Below, piece by piece: positions 53,315-61,926 of a DNA stretch of 64,000 nucleotides. Source of the stretch: Bacteroidota bacterium (GTDB lineage Bacteria > Bacteroidota > Ignavibacteria > Ignavibacteriales > Melioribacteraceae). The stretch lies in the NCBI GenBank assembly GCA_023397505.1, contig JAEWUC010000003.1, forward strand, positions 124,001-188,000, in the 5' to 3' direction. The number at the start of each line of letters is the position of its first letter. The stretch's first letter is position 1. The notes beneath the pieces are model-generated. The model was not told the DNA's origin. It did not search any database and worked only from the letters and a program-made list of their open reading frames with translations. The translations under genes and the position numbers were made by a program.

Positions 53315-54349
53315 TTATTTCTCGAATAAATTTTCTTGTTCTTTTATTCTGCCGCGTTTTTTATTAAATCTTTGATATGCCAAATCTGTTGCTTCCCTGC
53401 CGCGCGGAGTTCTTTGAATAAATCCTTGTTGAATTAAAAAAGGTTCATAAACTTCCTCAATAGTTCCAGCGTCTTCATTCACTGCAACAGATAAAGTATT
53501 TAATCCTACAGGCCCGCCGTTGAATTTTTCGATGATTGTTAGAATAATATCTTTATCCATTTCGTCCAATCCAAATTCGTCAACTTCAAGTGCATTCAAC
53601 GCTTTTTTAGCTATTTCGATATCAATCGATTTTTTGTTTTCATAATCCGCAAAATCGCGTGTGCGGCGAAGAAGGCGGTTAGCAATTCTTGGCGTGCCGC
53701 GGGAACGTTTTGCAATTTCTTCTGCTGCAGTTTCATCTACATTAATATTCAATAACTTTGCTGAACGGCTAATAATTTTATTTATAAGATTGCTTTCGTA
53801 ATAATCCAAACGTGATTTAATTCCAAAACGGTCGCGCAACGGAGCGGTTAATAACCCGGCTCTCGTTGTAGCCCCTATCAAAGTATAATGAGGCAATTTA
53901 ATTTGTACCGTCCTTGCATTGGGGCCGCTGTCAATCATGATATCAAGTTTATAATCTTCCATTGCTGAATAAAGATATTCTTCTACAACCGGGCTTAATC
54001 TGTGAATTTCATCTATAAATAAAACGGATTTTTCTTCAAGGTTGGTTAACAGTCCGGCTAAGTCGCCGGGTTTTTCAAGAACCGGGCCCGATGTAATTTT
54101 TATTTTAACACCAAGTTCATTAGCTATAATGTGCGCTAGAGTGGTTTTGCCAAGTCCGGGAGGTCCCGTTAATAAAACATGATCTAAACCTTCGCCTCTT
54201 TTTTTAGCTGCGCCGATAAACACTTTTAGATTATCGGTTATTTTCGACTGTCCTGTAAACTCACTAAATGATTTAGGTCGGAGCGATTGCTCGATTTTTT
54301 TTTCTTCGTCGATACCATCGGGATTTAAATTTTCAGATCTTTTACTCAC
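53315..54349 (-). CDS. ruvB: Holliday junction branch migration ATPase
   Basis: A 344-residue RuvB. Walker A LLTGPPGLGKTTLAH, Walker B VLFIDEIHRLSP, sensor region LIGATTRAGLLTAPLRDRFG and the C-terminal wing IQRTPRGREATDLAYQRF are present. RuvA and RuvC are not adjacent. It sits between the DUF1624-like gene and kdsA. Confidence 0.97.
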   Translation of the reverse strand: MSKRSENLNPDGIDEEKKIEQSLRPKSFSEFTGQSKITDNLKVFIGAAKKRGEGLDHVLLTGPPGLGKTTLAHIIANELGVKIKITSGPVLEKPGDLAGLLTNLEEKSVLFIDEIHRLSPVVEEYLYSAMEDYKLDIMIDSGPNARTVQIKLPHYTLIGATTRAGLLTAPLRDRFGIKSRLDYYESNLINKIISRSAKLLNINVDETAAEEIAKRSRGTPRIANRLLRRTRDFADYENKKSIDIEIAKKALNALEVDEFGLDEMDKDIILTIIEKFNGGPVGLNTLSVAVNEDAGTIEEVYEPFLIQQGFIQRTPRGREATDLAYQRFNKKRGRIKEQENLFEK

Positions 54350-54362
54350 AATTACTCCGCAC

Positions 54363-55466
54363 TTAGATTTCAGCAGAAGCTAATTTATTTTTTCTAAATA
54401 GTTTATATTTTTCCAATAGGACAACCATTCCAATCATCAAAAAGATCATAATTACAGCAGCAATGACAGATTCCAGAACATTTAATCTTTTATGAAGAAT
54501 TTGATCCATACCCGGCAGCCAAGCACTTCCATAAAGAATAATAACATGTACAGCGTAAATCAACAAGGTATGCCTGCCTATTTGCTTAACAATTTCCGGA
54601 ATCTTTTTAATTTTCAACGCTATGAAAGACATAATCCCGTTAAGTATCAAGACAACTCCAATTCTTAAAGCTATTATACTAATATTATCAATCCATAATA
54701 CATTCCCTACATAAAAAATTCTTTCACTAACATCTAGTAGAATTGCAACAGCAAGAATACTAGAACCAATATACAGCATTTTTTTACTGAAACTATTCGA
54801 CGTGAATGACTCAGGATTATGAGCCAAGAAACTGCCTAAAATCGCACCACCGATTACGTACCCCGCCCACGGAAAAAACGGGAAGAATGATCCCGTACCA
54901 TGATAAAAATATGCCGCAAATGGAATTGGCAAATAATTGGTCCATGTAATTTTTTCAGTTACCATAAACATTCCGAAAAAGAATAAAGATCCAAAAAGAA
55001 ATACTATCCAATCCTTTGCTTTCAAGATTTCGATTATAAGTGTAAGAATCAAAACAAATAATAAACCGAAACCAATTAGGTGCAATGCATCAACCGTAAA
55101 AAAAATCATCCATTGAGTTCTTGTAACAACGCTGAAATCAAAAAAAGTATAAGTCGGGTATCTTAATAGATATCCAATTACAACAAGTGTTATGAAGCGA
55201 ATAAAACCTTTTTTTACGCGTGGATTTTCGAAAAACTGTTGTTTGTTCAATCTTAACAGGTAAGTAAAAACAACTCCCGAAGTAAACATAAAAATAGGGG
55301 CTGTAAAACCACGAATGCCGAACCAAATAGTATAAACTAATGAATCGGAATTGCGAAAAGAATCGCTTAAGAATGCATCAATGGTGTGTCCTTCAACCAT
55401 CATTAAAACAGCCAAAGCACGCATCATATCAAGGAAATAAATTCTTTTTTTTTCTATAACCGGCAT
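54363..55466 (-). CDS. Multi-pass acyltransferase-like membrane protein (DUF1624/HGSNAT type)
   Basis: A 367-residue protein with about ten membrane helices. The start RIYFLDMMRALAVLMMVEGHTIDAF matches the DUF1624/OpgC-type group, where the glutamate and histidine in EGH are conserved. FTAPIFMFTSGVVFTYLL follows. Such proteins transfer acyl groups to sugars or glycans at the membrane. Position beside KDO genes suggests a surface glycan, by inference. Confidence 0.75.
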   Translation of the reverse strand: MPVIEKKRIYFLDMMRALAVLMMVEGHTIDAFLSDSFRNSDSLVYTIWFGIRGFTAPIFMFTSGVVFTYLLRLNKQQFFENPRVKKGFIRFITLVVIGYLLRYPTYTFFDFSVVTRTQWMIFFTVDALHLIGFGLLFVLILTLIIEILKAKDWIVFLFGSLFFFGMFMVTEKITWTNYLPIPFAAYFYHGTGSFFPFFPWAGYVIGGAILGSFLAHNPESFTSNSFSKKMLYIGSSILAVAILLDVSERIFYVGNVLWIDNISIIALRIGVVLILNGIMSFIALKIKKIPEIVKQIGRHTLLIYAVHVIILYGSAWLPGMDQILHKRLNVLESVIAAVIMIFLMIGMVVLLEKYKLFRKNKLASAEI

Positions 55467-55568
55467 TGAAATTCCAATAACGTTTTAGATAATTCACTTA
55501 GAATAAACAGGATAATATTCATATCATTATGAAATATCCTTTAGAACGGGAATAATAAATTACTTTAA

Positions 55569-55976
55569 CTAATTCTTTGGGTGCTTAGCAACCCATTCCC
55601 TTAAATAGTTAATAATCTCAGTTGTAGTTGTACCGGGTGAGAATAATTTGCCGACACCTTGCTCGGTGAGTTTATTCAAATCTTCTTCGGGTATAATTCC
55701 ACCGCCAAAAAGTAAAATATCGTCAACACTTTTATCTTTCATTAATGAAAGAATTTTAGGAAATATTGTCATATGCGCACCGGATAAAATGCTGATCCCG
55801 ATCGCATCAACGTCTTCCTGGATAGCTGCTTCAACAATCATCTCCGGTGTTTGGCGAAGTCCGGTATAAATAACTTCCATACCGGCATCGCGCAATGCCG
55901 CTGCCACCACTTTTGCGCCTCTGTCATGTCCGTCTAACCCAGCTTTTGCAACTAACACTCTTATTTTACGTTCCAT
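55569..55976 (-). CDS. Cobalamin-binding domain protein (methylmalonyl-CoA mutase C-terminal type)
   Basis: About 135 residues from the ATG at 55974-55976; a TTG nine codons earlier is also in frame. AKAGLDGHDRGAKVVAAAL contains the DxHxxG motif whose histidine ligates B12, followed by SILSGAHMTIFP and FGGGIIPEED. It is the stand-alone B12 subunit of a mutase. The catalytic subunit is not in the window. Confidence 0.92.
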   Translation of the reverse strand: MERKIRVLVAKAGLDGHDRGAKVVAAALRDAGMEVIYTGLRQTPEMIVEAAIQEDVDAIGISILSGAHMTIFPKILSLMKDKSVDDILLFGGGIIPEEDLNKLTEQGVGKLFSPGTTTTEIINYLREWVAKHPKN

Positions 55977-56059
55977 TTTCCAACCGTTAATTTTGTTTTT
56001 CAATGCCTAAAAATAACACTAGAACGGCTAATAGACAAAGTGAATTGGATGCTGTAATA

Positions 56060-56827
56060 TTATTTGCGGGGCTGCGGTTTAATGAATTTTTCGTAATAGC
56101 GGCGGGCTAATTCGAGATCCTTAGGCGTGTCAACCGAGAGACTGTCATATTCCGTAACAACAATCTTCATTTTGAAATCGTGTTCCAAAAAACGAAGCTG
56201 TTCTAATTTTTCAGTTTGTTCAAGGTCGGTCTGTTTAAGTGTTGTAAATTTCATCAATACTTCTTTTCTGTAAACATAAAGCCCGACGTGTTTGTACATT
56301 TCTGAGTTTTCAACGCGGTCAAGGTTTGTCCGGGCATCGCGCGCAAACGGGATAGGTGAACGGGAAAAATACATCGCATAGTTGTTGTAGTCATATACAA
56401 CTTTTACTACCGATGAAGATTTCATTTCTTCGACTGTTGTAATTCTCTTTGCCAATGTTGAAAGGGAAACTTTTTTATCGAACAAAAGCGGTTCGATGGC
56501 TTCATCAATCATCTTGCCTTTAATGAAAGGTTCGTCGCCCTGGATATTAACAATTATTGTTGCGTCCTGTAATTTTGAAGCTACAATAGCAATACGGTCA
56601 GAACCAGAAGCAACTTCTTTCGGTGTCATATAGACTTCGGCGCCAAAACCTTTTGCAACTTGATATACTTTTTCGTCGTCAACAGCAATTACAACTTTAT
56701 CCAGTAGTTTCGCTTTTTTTGCACTCTGCCATGTATGTTGAATCATCGGTTTACCGCAAATATCTGCAAGCGGTTTACCCATTAAACGTGAAGAAGCAAA
56801 GCGGGCGGGAATAATTCCAACAATCAT
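56060..56827 (-). CDS. kdsB: CMP-KDO synthetase
   Basis: A 255-residue cytidylyltransferase activating KDO. IIPARFASSRLMGKPLADICG is the nucleotide loop, with IVNIQGDEPFI and YFSRSPIPFAR later. It lies 14 bases downstream of gatC. Confidence 0.97.
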   Translation of the reverse strand: MIVGIIPARFASSRLMGKPLADICGKPMIQHTWQSAKKAKLLDKVVIAVDDEKVYQVAKGFGAEVYMTPKEVASGSDRIAIVASKLQDATIIVNIQGDEPFIKGKMIDEAIEPLLFDKKVSLSTLAKRITTVEEMKSSSVVKVVYDYNNYAMYFSRSPIPFARDARTNLDRVENSEMYKHVGLYVYRKEVLMKFTTLKQTDLEQTEKLEQLRFLEHDFKMKIVVTEYDSLSVDTPKDLELARRYYEKFIKPQPRK

Positions 56828-56841
56828 TTTATTAAATACCG

Positions 56842-57132
56842 TTATTGATTAATTACTTTGGGAACAACGAAAAATTCGTCGGTTTTATCCGGCGCATTCT
56901 TTAATGCAAGCTCGCGTTCTATAGAAGGTTTAATAATATCTTCACGGAATACATTTGTGTTTTCAATCGGATGGGAAAGAGGTTCAACATTTTCCGTGTT
57001 GAGTTCATTAAGCTTTTCCATGTAAGACAAAATATCATTAAGCTGATGAGTAAAGTTTACAAGCTCTGTTTCATCAAATTTCAACCGCGCAAGATTTGCA
57101 ATATATTCTACATCTTTTTTTGTTATAGACAT
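56842..57132 (-). CDS. gatC: Aspartyl/glutamyl-tRNA amidotransferase subunit C
   Basis: A 96-residue GatC starting SITKKDVEYIANLARLKF, with a mid-region NVEPLSHPIENTNVFREDI and the C-terminal FFVVPKVINQ. It helps assemble GatAB for Gln/Asn-tRNA formation. gatA and gatB are elsewhere. First gene of the long envelope operon. Confidence 0.95.
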   Translation of the reverse strand: MSITKKDVEYIANLARLKFDETELVNFTHQLNDILSYMEKLNELNTENVEPLSHPIENTNVFREDIIKPSIERELALKNAPDKTDEFFVVPKVINQ

Positions 57133-57281
57133 TTTATACCCTATTTAACTTCCAACAAGCGACGCCACTGAATAGCCATGGCACTTAATTAATACACTAT
57201 TAATAATGCTATAATAATCTATTTAACAGAACAAATTACGGAATCGACTTTTCTTAATTGTTTTTTAATCAAACTAGTTTT

Positions 57282-58367
57282 TTATTTTCCATGCCAAATT
57301 ATAGTGCCTCGTTTATTGTTAACAGCGCCGTAACCAGTAATTATTATCTCATATCCGTCTGTCCAAACGTTCTTAAATACAAAAGTTGGATCATTAACTT
57401 TAAATAAATCTGCGATGGACATCCAAGTACTACCATTATAAAATAACACTTTATCGTAATCTCCTACTGCTAACAAAAAATTCTCTGCTTTGCCATAAAT
57501 ATTATATATAGTACCATTTACATCTAATATCTTTTCCCAATCTTTATCTTGGTATATCCAAACACCCGAAAGTCCGTTTGAATAAAGTTTATTAAATGTA
57601 CTTGAGTATAGTTGCAGGTAACCCCATTTTATAGTTACCGAAGGTGAATCAAATATCATCGAATCCAACACAATAAAATTGTCCATATCGCCGGACAAGA
57701 AATAATATTTCTCAAGATAGGTTGTTTTATGTGCAGTAGGTGCCAGGATATAGGTTTTTCCATTAAAATTTTCAATGCTTTTAAGCCAATAGGCAACATT
57801 ATCGTTTAAGTTAAGATTAATAGTGTCAGTAGTCCATTTGTTATTTTCATATTTGAACACTAAACCATTTCTTCCGCATGCCCAAATGTTACCGCTTGGG
57901 TCAGTACTCATATCAAGCAATTCACTTTTTAATTGGAATTCATTGTCCTGCCAGTTTGCACCATTATAATATCCCAAATATGCGTTTTGTGTAAACTGTC
58001 CATCTACATCACGACCTATGTATCCGCCAACCCAAATACTATTAGGTGTGCTTCCTTGTACCAAACAATTTATTCCACCTCCAATTTCTTTTACCATGTT
58101 CCATGTTTTGCCGTCATAATGATAAACTTGTCCATGGCCTACCCATGCTGCAAGCCAAATATCCTCTGGAGATACAACCAGTAAATCCAGTGGTAATAAT
58201 TGAATTGCATAGTCGGGCATTTTTAATGTATCAGCAGTCCAAGTCATTTCTCGCGGATTTTTAAATGGTTTTGTTAGTGGCGGCTCTGTGCCTTTTTCTT
58301 TACAACTCGCAACTATTTGTAACAAAGAAATGATAAACAAAATTTTCATCGCTTTATTTTTAACCAT
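57282..58367 (-). CDS. Lipoprotein with beta-propeller-like repeats, function unknown
   Basis: About 361 residues from the ATG at 58365-58367; a TTG four codons earlier and an ATG six codons later are also possible. A lipobox (LLQIVASC) ends the signal peptide. The mature part has spaced repeats of the form 'iW..g..g.v..Y.g..W', for example VYHYDGKTW, GYYNGANW, FKYENNKWTT and LFYNGSTW. This fits a propeller fold of the kind found in secreted Bacteroidota proteins. No function can be assigned. Confidence 0.65.
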   Translation of the reverse strand: MVKNKAMKILFIISLLQIVASCKEKGTEPPLTKPFKNPREMTWTADTLKMPDYAIQLLPLDLLVVSPEDIWLAAWVGHGQVYHYDGKTWNMVKEIGGGINCLVQGSTPNSIWVGGYIGRDVDGQFTQNAYLGYYNGANWQDNEFQLKSELLDMSTDPSGNIWACGRNGLVFKYENNKWTTDTINLNLNDNVAYWLKSIENFNGKTYILAPTAHKTTYLEKYYFLSGDMDNFIVLDSMIFDSPSVTIKWGYLQLYSSTFNKLYSNGLSGVWIYQDKDWEKILDVNGTIYNIYGKAENFLLAVGDYDKVLFYNGSTWMSIADLFKVNDPTFVFKNVWTDGYEIIITGYGAVNNKRGTIIWHGK

Positions 58368-58429
58368 AATATTTCTCAATAGATATTTCCACTTCCATAA
58401 TAAAAAATTTTTCCGAAGTATAAATAATT

Positions 58430-59701
58430 TTATTGCGAAGTAAAACCACTGCTGTTAAATGAACCCGTCACAACAGAATTATCGCCCGTGTGAGGATTGT
58501 TTTTGATTCTTATTGTTAAATAATGATCAGCGTTGCCTCTCTTTGGACTTTTATAAGAAAGCATATAAAAACTATTTGAATAATCGGTAATCTTCTTTTG
58601 AATAGTTTCGAAACGTGTTGCAAGATTATCAACATTATCTATCATAGAAAAACCGGCAGTTCCAATCTCGTTAAGAATTTCGGGTTTGATTTCATCACCA
58701 AGACCAATTGTAAAAACAATTTTATTATGAACCGCATTAATTGCCGAAGCCAAACTTGTTGAACCCTGCGTATCGTTGCCGTCGGTAAAAATTATCATCG
58801 AACCTTGAATAATTTCATCGGTCGAATAATAGTCGCTCCAAAGCGAAGCCCCTTTTACAACGGCACCGTAAAGATTTGTTGAAGAATAACCCAGTTTATA
58901 ATTCTGAAGCGCGTCATATAAAACATTTTTACTGCTTGTAAAATCTGCCAGCATTTCAATTTCATCCGAGAATTGGAAAACCGCAACTTCCTGGTTAGGA
59001 ATAATATTATTAATAAACTTCACTGCAACATTTCGAATACTATCGATCTGATCTTTTAAGCTTGTGCTGTTATCGAGCATTAAAACCGTTCTTATTGAAT
59101 ATGGCACACCAGAATGTTTATTTATTTGCAAATCGGATTCCGAAATTGAAAGCGGCTGTGAATCTTCATAGACTTCAAAATCACTCGCTTGAAGATTTGT
59201 AATACCATCACCGTTTAAATCCTTAACTTGGAATAAAGCAGTCACAGAATTTGGTGCTGAAGTTTTTATGCTGTCGAGATATAAAGCATATCCGTTTCCC
59301 GACGATGATCCCGATTGTGTTATCGTTGTAAATTTCCATACGGGTCCCTCTGCTTTTGTACCGTCGTTATATTTTGCGATTACTTTCCAATAATATATTG
59401 TGCTGTAATCAAGTCCGGTTTTAATAATCGGCTTTGCAGTAATATCTTTTAGAAAAAGAATTTGCGGAGGATTTTTAGTATCGAAATAAACATCATATTT
59501 TACATTGCTGTCGGCATCCCAGTCAAGTGTCAAAACCAAAAGCTGGTTTGTTGAATTATCTGAAGGTTTAGGAGTATTTGGTGTTGTTTTTCCATCTGGT
59601 GTTACATCAGGCTGGGTAGGGCTATCTTTATCAAATGAACAACTAAATAAAAATGCTATGGTCAAAAATAGCAACATGAGATTTTTTAGCCGATATAACA
59701 T
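58430..59701 (-). CDS. Lipoprotein with fibronectin III-like and VWA domains
   Basis: About 423 residues from the ATG at 59699-59701. A signal peptide with lipobox (IAFLFSC) is followed by a Thr/Pro-rich linker, a fibronectin III-like domain (LDWDADSNVKYDVYF ... YYWKVIAKY) and a VWA domain. The VWA metal site DNSTS (DxSxS) and FTDGNDTQGS are intact. It is a surface adhesion or complex-assembly protein by family. A TATATTTG element lies upstream at 59731-59738. Confidence 0.8.
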   Translation of the reverse strand: MLYRLKNLMLLFLTIAFLFSCSFDKDSPTQPDVTPDGKTTPNTPKPSDNSTNQLLVLTLDWDADSNVKYDVYFDTKNPPQILFLKDITAKPIIKTGLDYSTIYYWKVIAKYNDGTKAEGPVWKFTTITQSGSSSGNGYALYLDSIKTSAPNSVTALFQVKDLNGDGITNLQASDFEVYEDSQPLSISESDLQINKHSGVPYSIRTVLMLDNSTSLKDQIDSIRNVAVKFINNIIPNQEVAVFQFSDEIEMLADFTSSKNVLYDALQNYKLGYSSTNLYGAVVKGASLWSDYYSTDEIIQGSMIIFTDGNDTQGSTSLASAINAVHNKIVFTIGLGDEIKPEILNEIGTAGFSMIDNVDNLATRFETIQKKITDYSNSFYMLSYKSPKRGNADHYLTIRIKNNPHTGDNSVVTGSFNSSGFTSQ

Positions 59702-59730
59702 TTTTATTTTACAGTCCTTTATGCTCAAGG

Positions 59731-59738
59731 CAAATATA
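59731..59738 (-). promoter_or_regulatory. TATATTTG promoter element for the VWA lipoprotein
   Basis: The minus strand reads TATATTTG 30 bases upstream of the ATG at 59701. No -33 TTG is found at 19-21 bases, so only the -7 box is supported. Confidence 0.4.
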
Positions 59739-59769
59739 AGTATAAAATTTAATTTCGGGAGTGCAGAGA

Positions 59770-60858
59770 TCAATTGTTTAAGGCGGCAATCCTTTTATTA
59801 ATTGAAGGGTGGCTGTAAAAAAACCATTCAACAAACGGATGTGGTTCACGGTCGCCGAGATTTTGATCGGTTAATTTTTCCAGAGTGGAAATAAAATATT
59901 TCTTCTTGTTTGTTACTTTGACGGCATATTCATCTGCCTCGTATTCAAACTTGCGGGATATGTAATTTGTAATCGGTTCCATAATTAACCCTATTAAACT
60001 TGCCCATAAAACAAACAGCGGCAATGCAGCAATTTGAGTAATTGAAATAAATCCGAACCAGGATAACGAAAGTGAATAGAATTGGGCTATTAAATAAAAG
60101 GTTAAAAAACTAAACAAGGTCCCGATACCAATGTTTTTTAAAATATGCTTCTTTTTATAATGACCAAGTTCATGAGCAATTACCGTCTCAATTTCATCGT
60201 GTGTAAAATTTTCTAATAATGTATCGCCGAGAATAATGCGTTTGGATTTGCCGAGTCCGGTAAAAGCGGCATTAGCTTTTTTCGTATTCTTACTCATATT
60301 AAACTTAAAAACATTTTCCACTTTCATTCCTGAGGCTGTGCTCAATTCGATAATTCTGCTTTTTAATAATTCATCTTCAATGGGAGTAACCTTGTAAAAT
60401 ATGGGTAAAATAAATGTAGGTACAATCCTAGCCAGGACAACCGAAAACATAAAGATGAATATCCCGAACGGCAGCCACCATATCGAGCCGAAATAGTTCA
60501 ATACGAAATAAAATATGAGAAGTACAGGTAATCCAATTGCCGAACCGACTAACACACCTTTCGTATTCTCCCAGATCCATTTGCCGAACGTTTGATTTGA
60601 AAGTTCGTATTTATGCTCAAGATAAAAATCTATGTAGTAACTCAGCGGAAAAAATAATATTGAGCTTAGTACCCCGATAACTATAACATATAAAAGTAAA
60701 ACCAGGTAATCATTTGATAATTCAAGACGTATTAAGTTTTCTAATCTCGAACTGTAATCAAGAAACACAAATAAAAGAACAAGGATAAACGATACAACAC
60801 CTTTCGCAATTCCGGCTGCAAGTTTTATGTTATTATATTTTTTTGCTTTTGATGTCAT
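59770..60858 (-). CDS. M48-family membrane metallopeptidase (Ste24-like)
   Basis: A 362-residue zinc protease with about seven membrane segments. VIAHELGHYKKKH gives HExxH, and FEYEADEYAVK supplies the third zinc ligand. The arrangement matches CAAX prenyl protease 1/Ste24 relatives, which in bacteria act in membrane protein quality control. It is separate from the VWA gene, which starts 69 bases further on. Confidence 0.9.
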   Translation of the reverse strand: MTSKAKKYNNIKLAAGIAKGVVSFILVLLFVFLDYSSRLENLIRLELSNDYLVLLLYVIVIGVLSSILFFPLSYYIDFYLEHKYELSNQTFGKWIWENTKGVLVGSAIGLPVLLIFYFVLNYFGSIWWLPFGIFIFMFSVVLARIVPTFILPIFYKVTPIEDELLKSRIIELSTASGMKVENVFKFNMSKNTKKANAAFTGLGKSKRIILGDTLLENFTHDEIETVIAHELGHYKKKHILKNIGIGTLFSFLTFYLIAQFYSLSLSWFGFISITQIAALPLFVLWASLIGLIMEPITNYISRKFEYEADEYAVKVTNKKKYFISTLEKLTDQNLGDREPHPFVEWFFYSHPSINKRIAALNN

Positions 60859-60981
60859 AAAAAATGGAGCGCGAATTTATTATGATTGGTTATAATTTTT
60901 CACATAAATCAGTGTTCTATTAAATATAATTTTGCTAAACATACCTTTTAATAAATTCATCGTTGCTAGTATTATGGTATT

Positions 60982-61075
60982 TATCATGCCCGCGACCCGC
61001 TTCGCTGTCGCGAAAGCGAGGCGAGAAGCGGGTATCCATTTTAAAGATTCCCGATAAAAACATTCGGGAATGATA
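60982..61075. repeat. 94-bp nested palindromic element (REPIN/MITE-like)
   Basis: Ends are inverted repeats, TATCATGCCCG (60982-60992) and CGGGAATGATA (61065-61075), matching at 10 of 11 positions. Inside are a GC-rich hairpin (ACCCGCTTC at 60995-61003 with GAAGCGGGT at 61025-61033, capped by TCGC-GAAA-GCGA) and a second one (ATTCCCGA at 61047-61054 with TCGGGAAT at 61064-61071). GC content is well above the flanks. It lies in the gap between the batE end and the M48 gene. Confidence 0.6.
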
Positions 61076-61116
61076 CTACAGTAATAGGTGATTAAAACAT
61101 AATGAGATTAAAAGAA

Positions 61117-61926
61117 CTATATTTTTCCAAATGTATTTTCATGTATCCACCCTATTTTACCGTCAACCAAACGAACTTTGTACCATTCACCAACTTTGTC
61201 ATCCAACAAAAATTTAATTCCTTCATGAATTACAAAAGCATCGTTGCTTTTTTCATCCGGCGAAACTTTAACAGTGTAGTTCTGTTCTAAAAGGATTCCG
61301 TAACTTGAAGTTGCTTCGTGGTTGTAGCGGGAAAACAAAATCACTGCAGCGATAATCAAAATTGAAAGTGAAGTTGAACCTAACAGAAATGCAATTTTTT
61401 GGATTCTATATTTTTTAGATAATAAATACAACCCGATACTTGTCATAAATACAAGATAGATTAGTATTACGATAAACGACCAGCCCGAAGCCGACAACGA
61501 AGTAATGAGTACATTCCACCATTGAACTATAAATATTTGCGGCACTTCTGTTATTTTATCGATAGTCCTGGCGTTGGCAATTCTTAAATTATAAGATAAG
61601 TCTTCATCTCCCGGTGAAAGTTTTAGTCCTTTTTCATAATTCAAAACTGCGTAACCTAACTTTCCACTCTTGAAATATGCATTGCCAAGGTTATAATATA
61701 GCGCGGGACTCTCAAATCCTTGTTTTAATATTTTTTCATAAACTTCAACTGCATTTTCAAAATTACCTTCTTGGAAGTATTTGTTCCCTTGTTTAATCAA
61801 CTCATCGGGAGATTGCGCAAAAGTTTTTAAAGACAAAATGCTAATAAGTGCAAACATTAAGAATGTTGTATTCTTAACAATGTTAAAATAATTGCGACGT
61901 ATTTTATTCATATTCATAAAATTCAT
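61117..61926 (-). CDS. batE: BatE-like TPR/SH3 membrane protein
   Basis: A 269-residue protein. Signal peptide to about residue 38, TPR repeats at about 38-110 (ALYYNLGNAYFKSGKLGYAVLNYEKGLKL), two membrane helices at about 145-205 and a C-terminal bacterial SH3 domain (VSPDEKSND ... GWIHENTF). Architecture and position after batD match BatE of the Bat operon. Overlaps batD by four bases. Confidence 0.85.
   Translation of the reverse strand: MNFMNMNKIRRNYFNIVKNTTFLMFALISILSLKTFAQSPDELIKQGNKYFQEGNFENAVEVYEKILKQGFESPALYYNLGNAYFKSGKLGYAVLNYEKGLKLSPGDEDLSYNLRIANARTIDKITEVPQIFIVQWWNVLITSLSASGWSFIVILIYLVFMTSIGLYLLSKKYRIQKIAFLLGSTSLSILIIAAVILFSRYNHEATSSYGILLEQNYTVKVSPDEKSNDAFVIHEGIKFLLDDKVGEWYKVRLVDGKIGWIHENTFGKI

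Noticed and set aside
60982..61075. Insertion sequence remnant
   Set aside because: No transposase coding sequence or remnant is visible, and the element is only 94 bp, so it is listed as a palindromic repeat.
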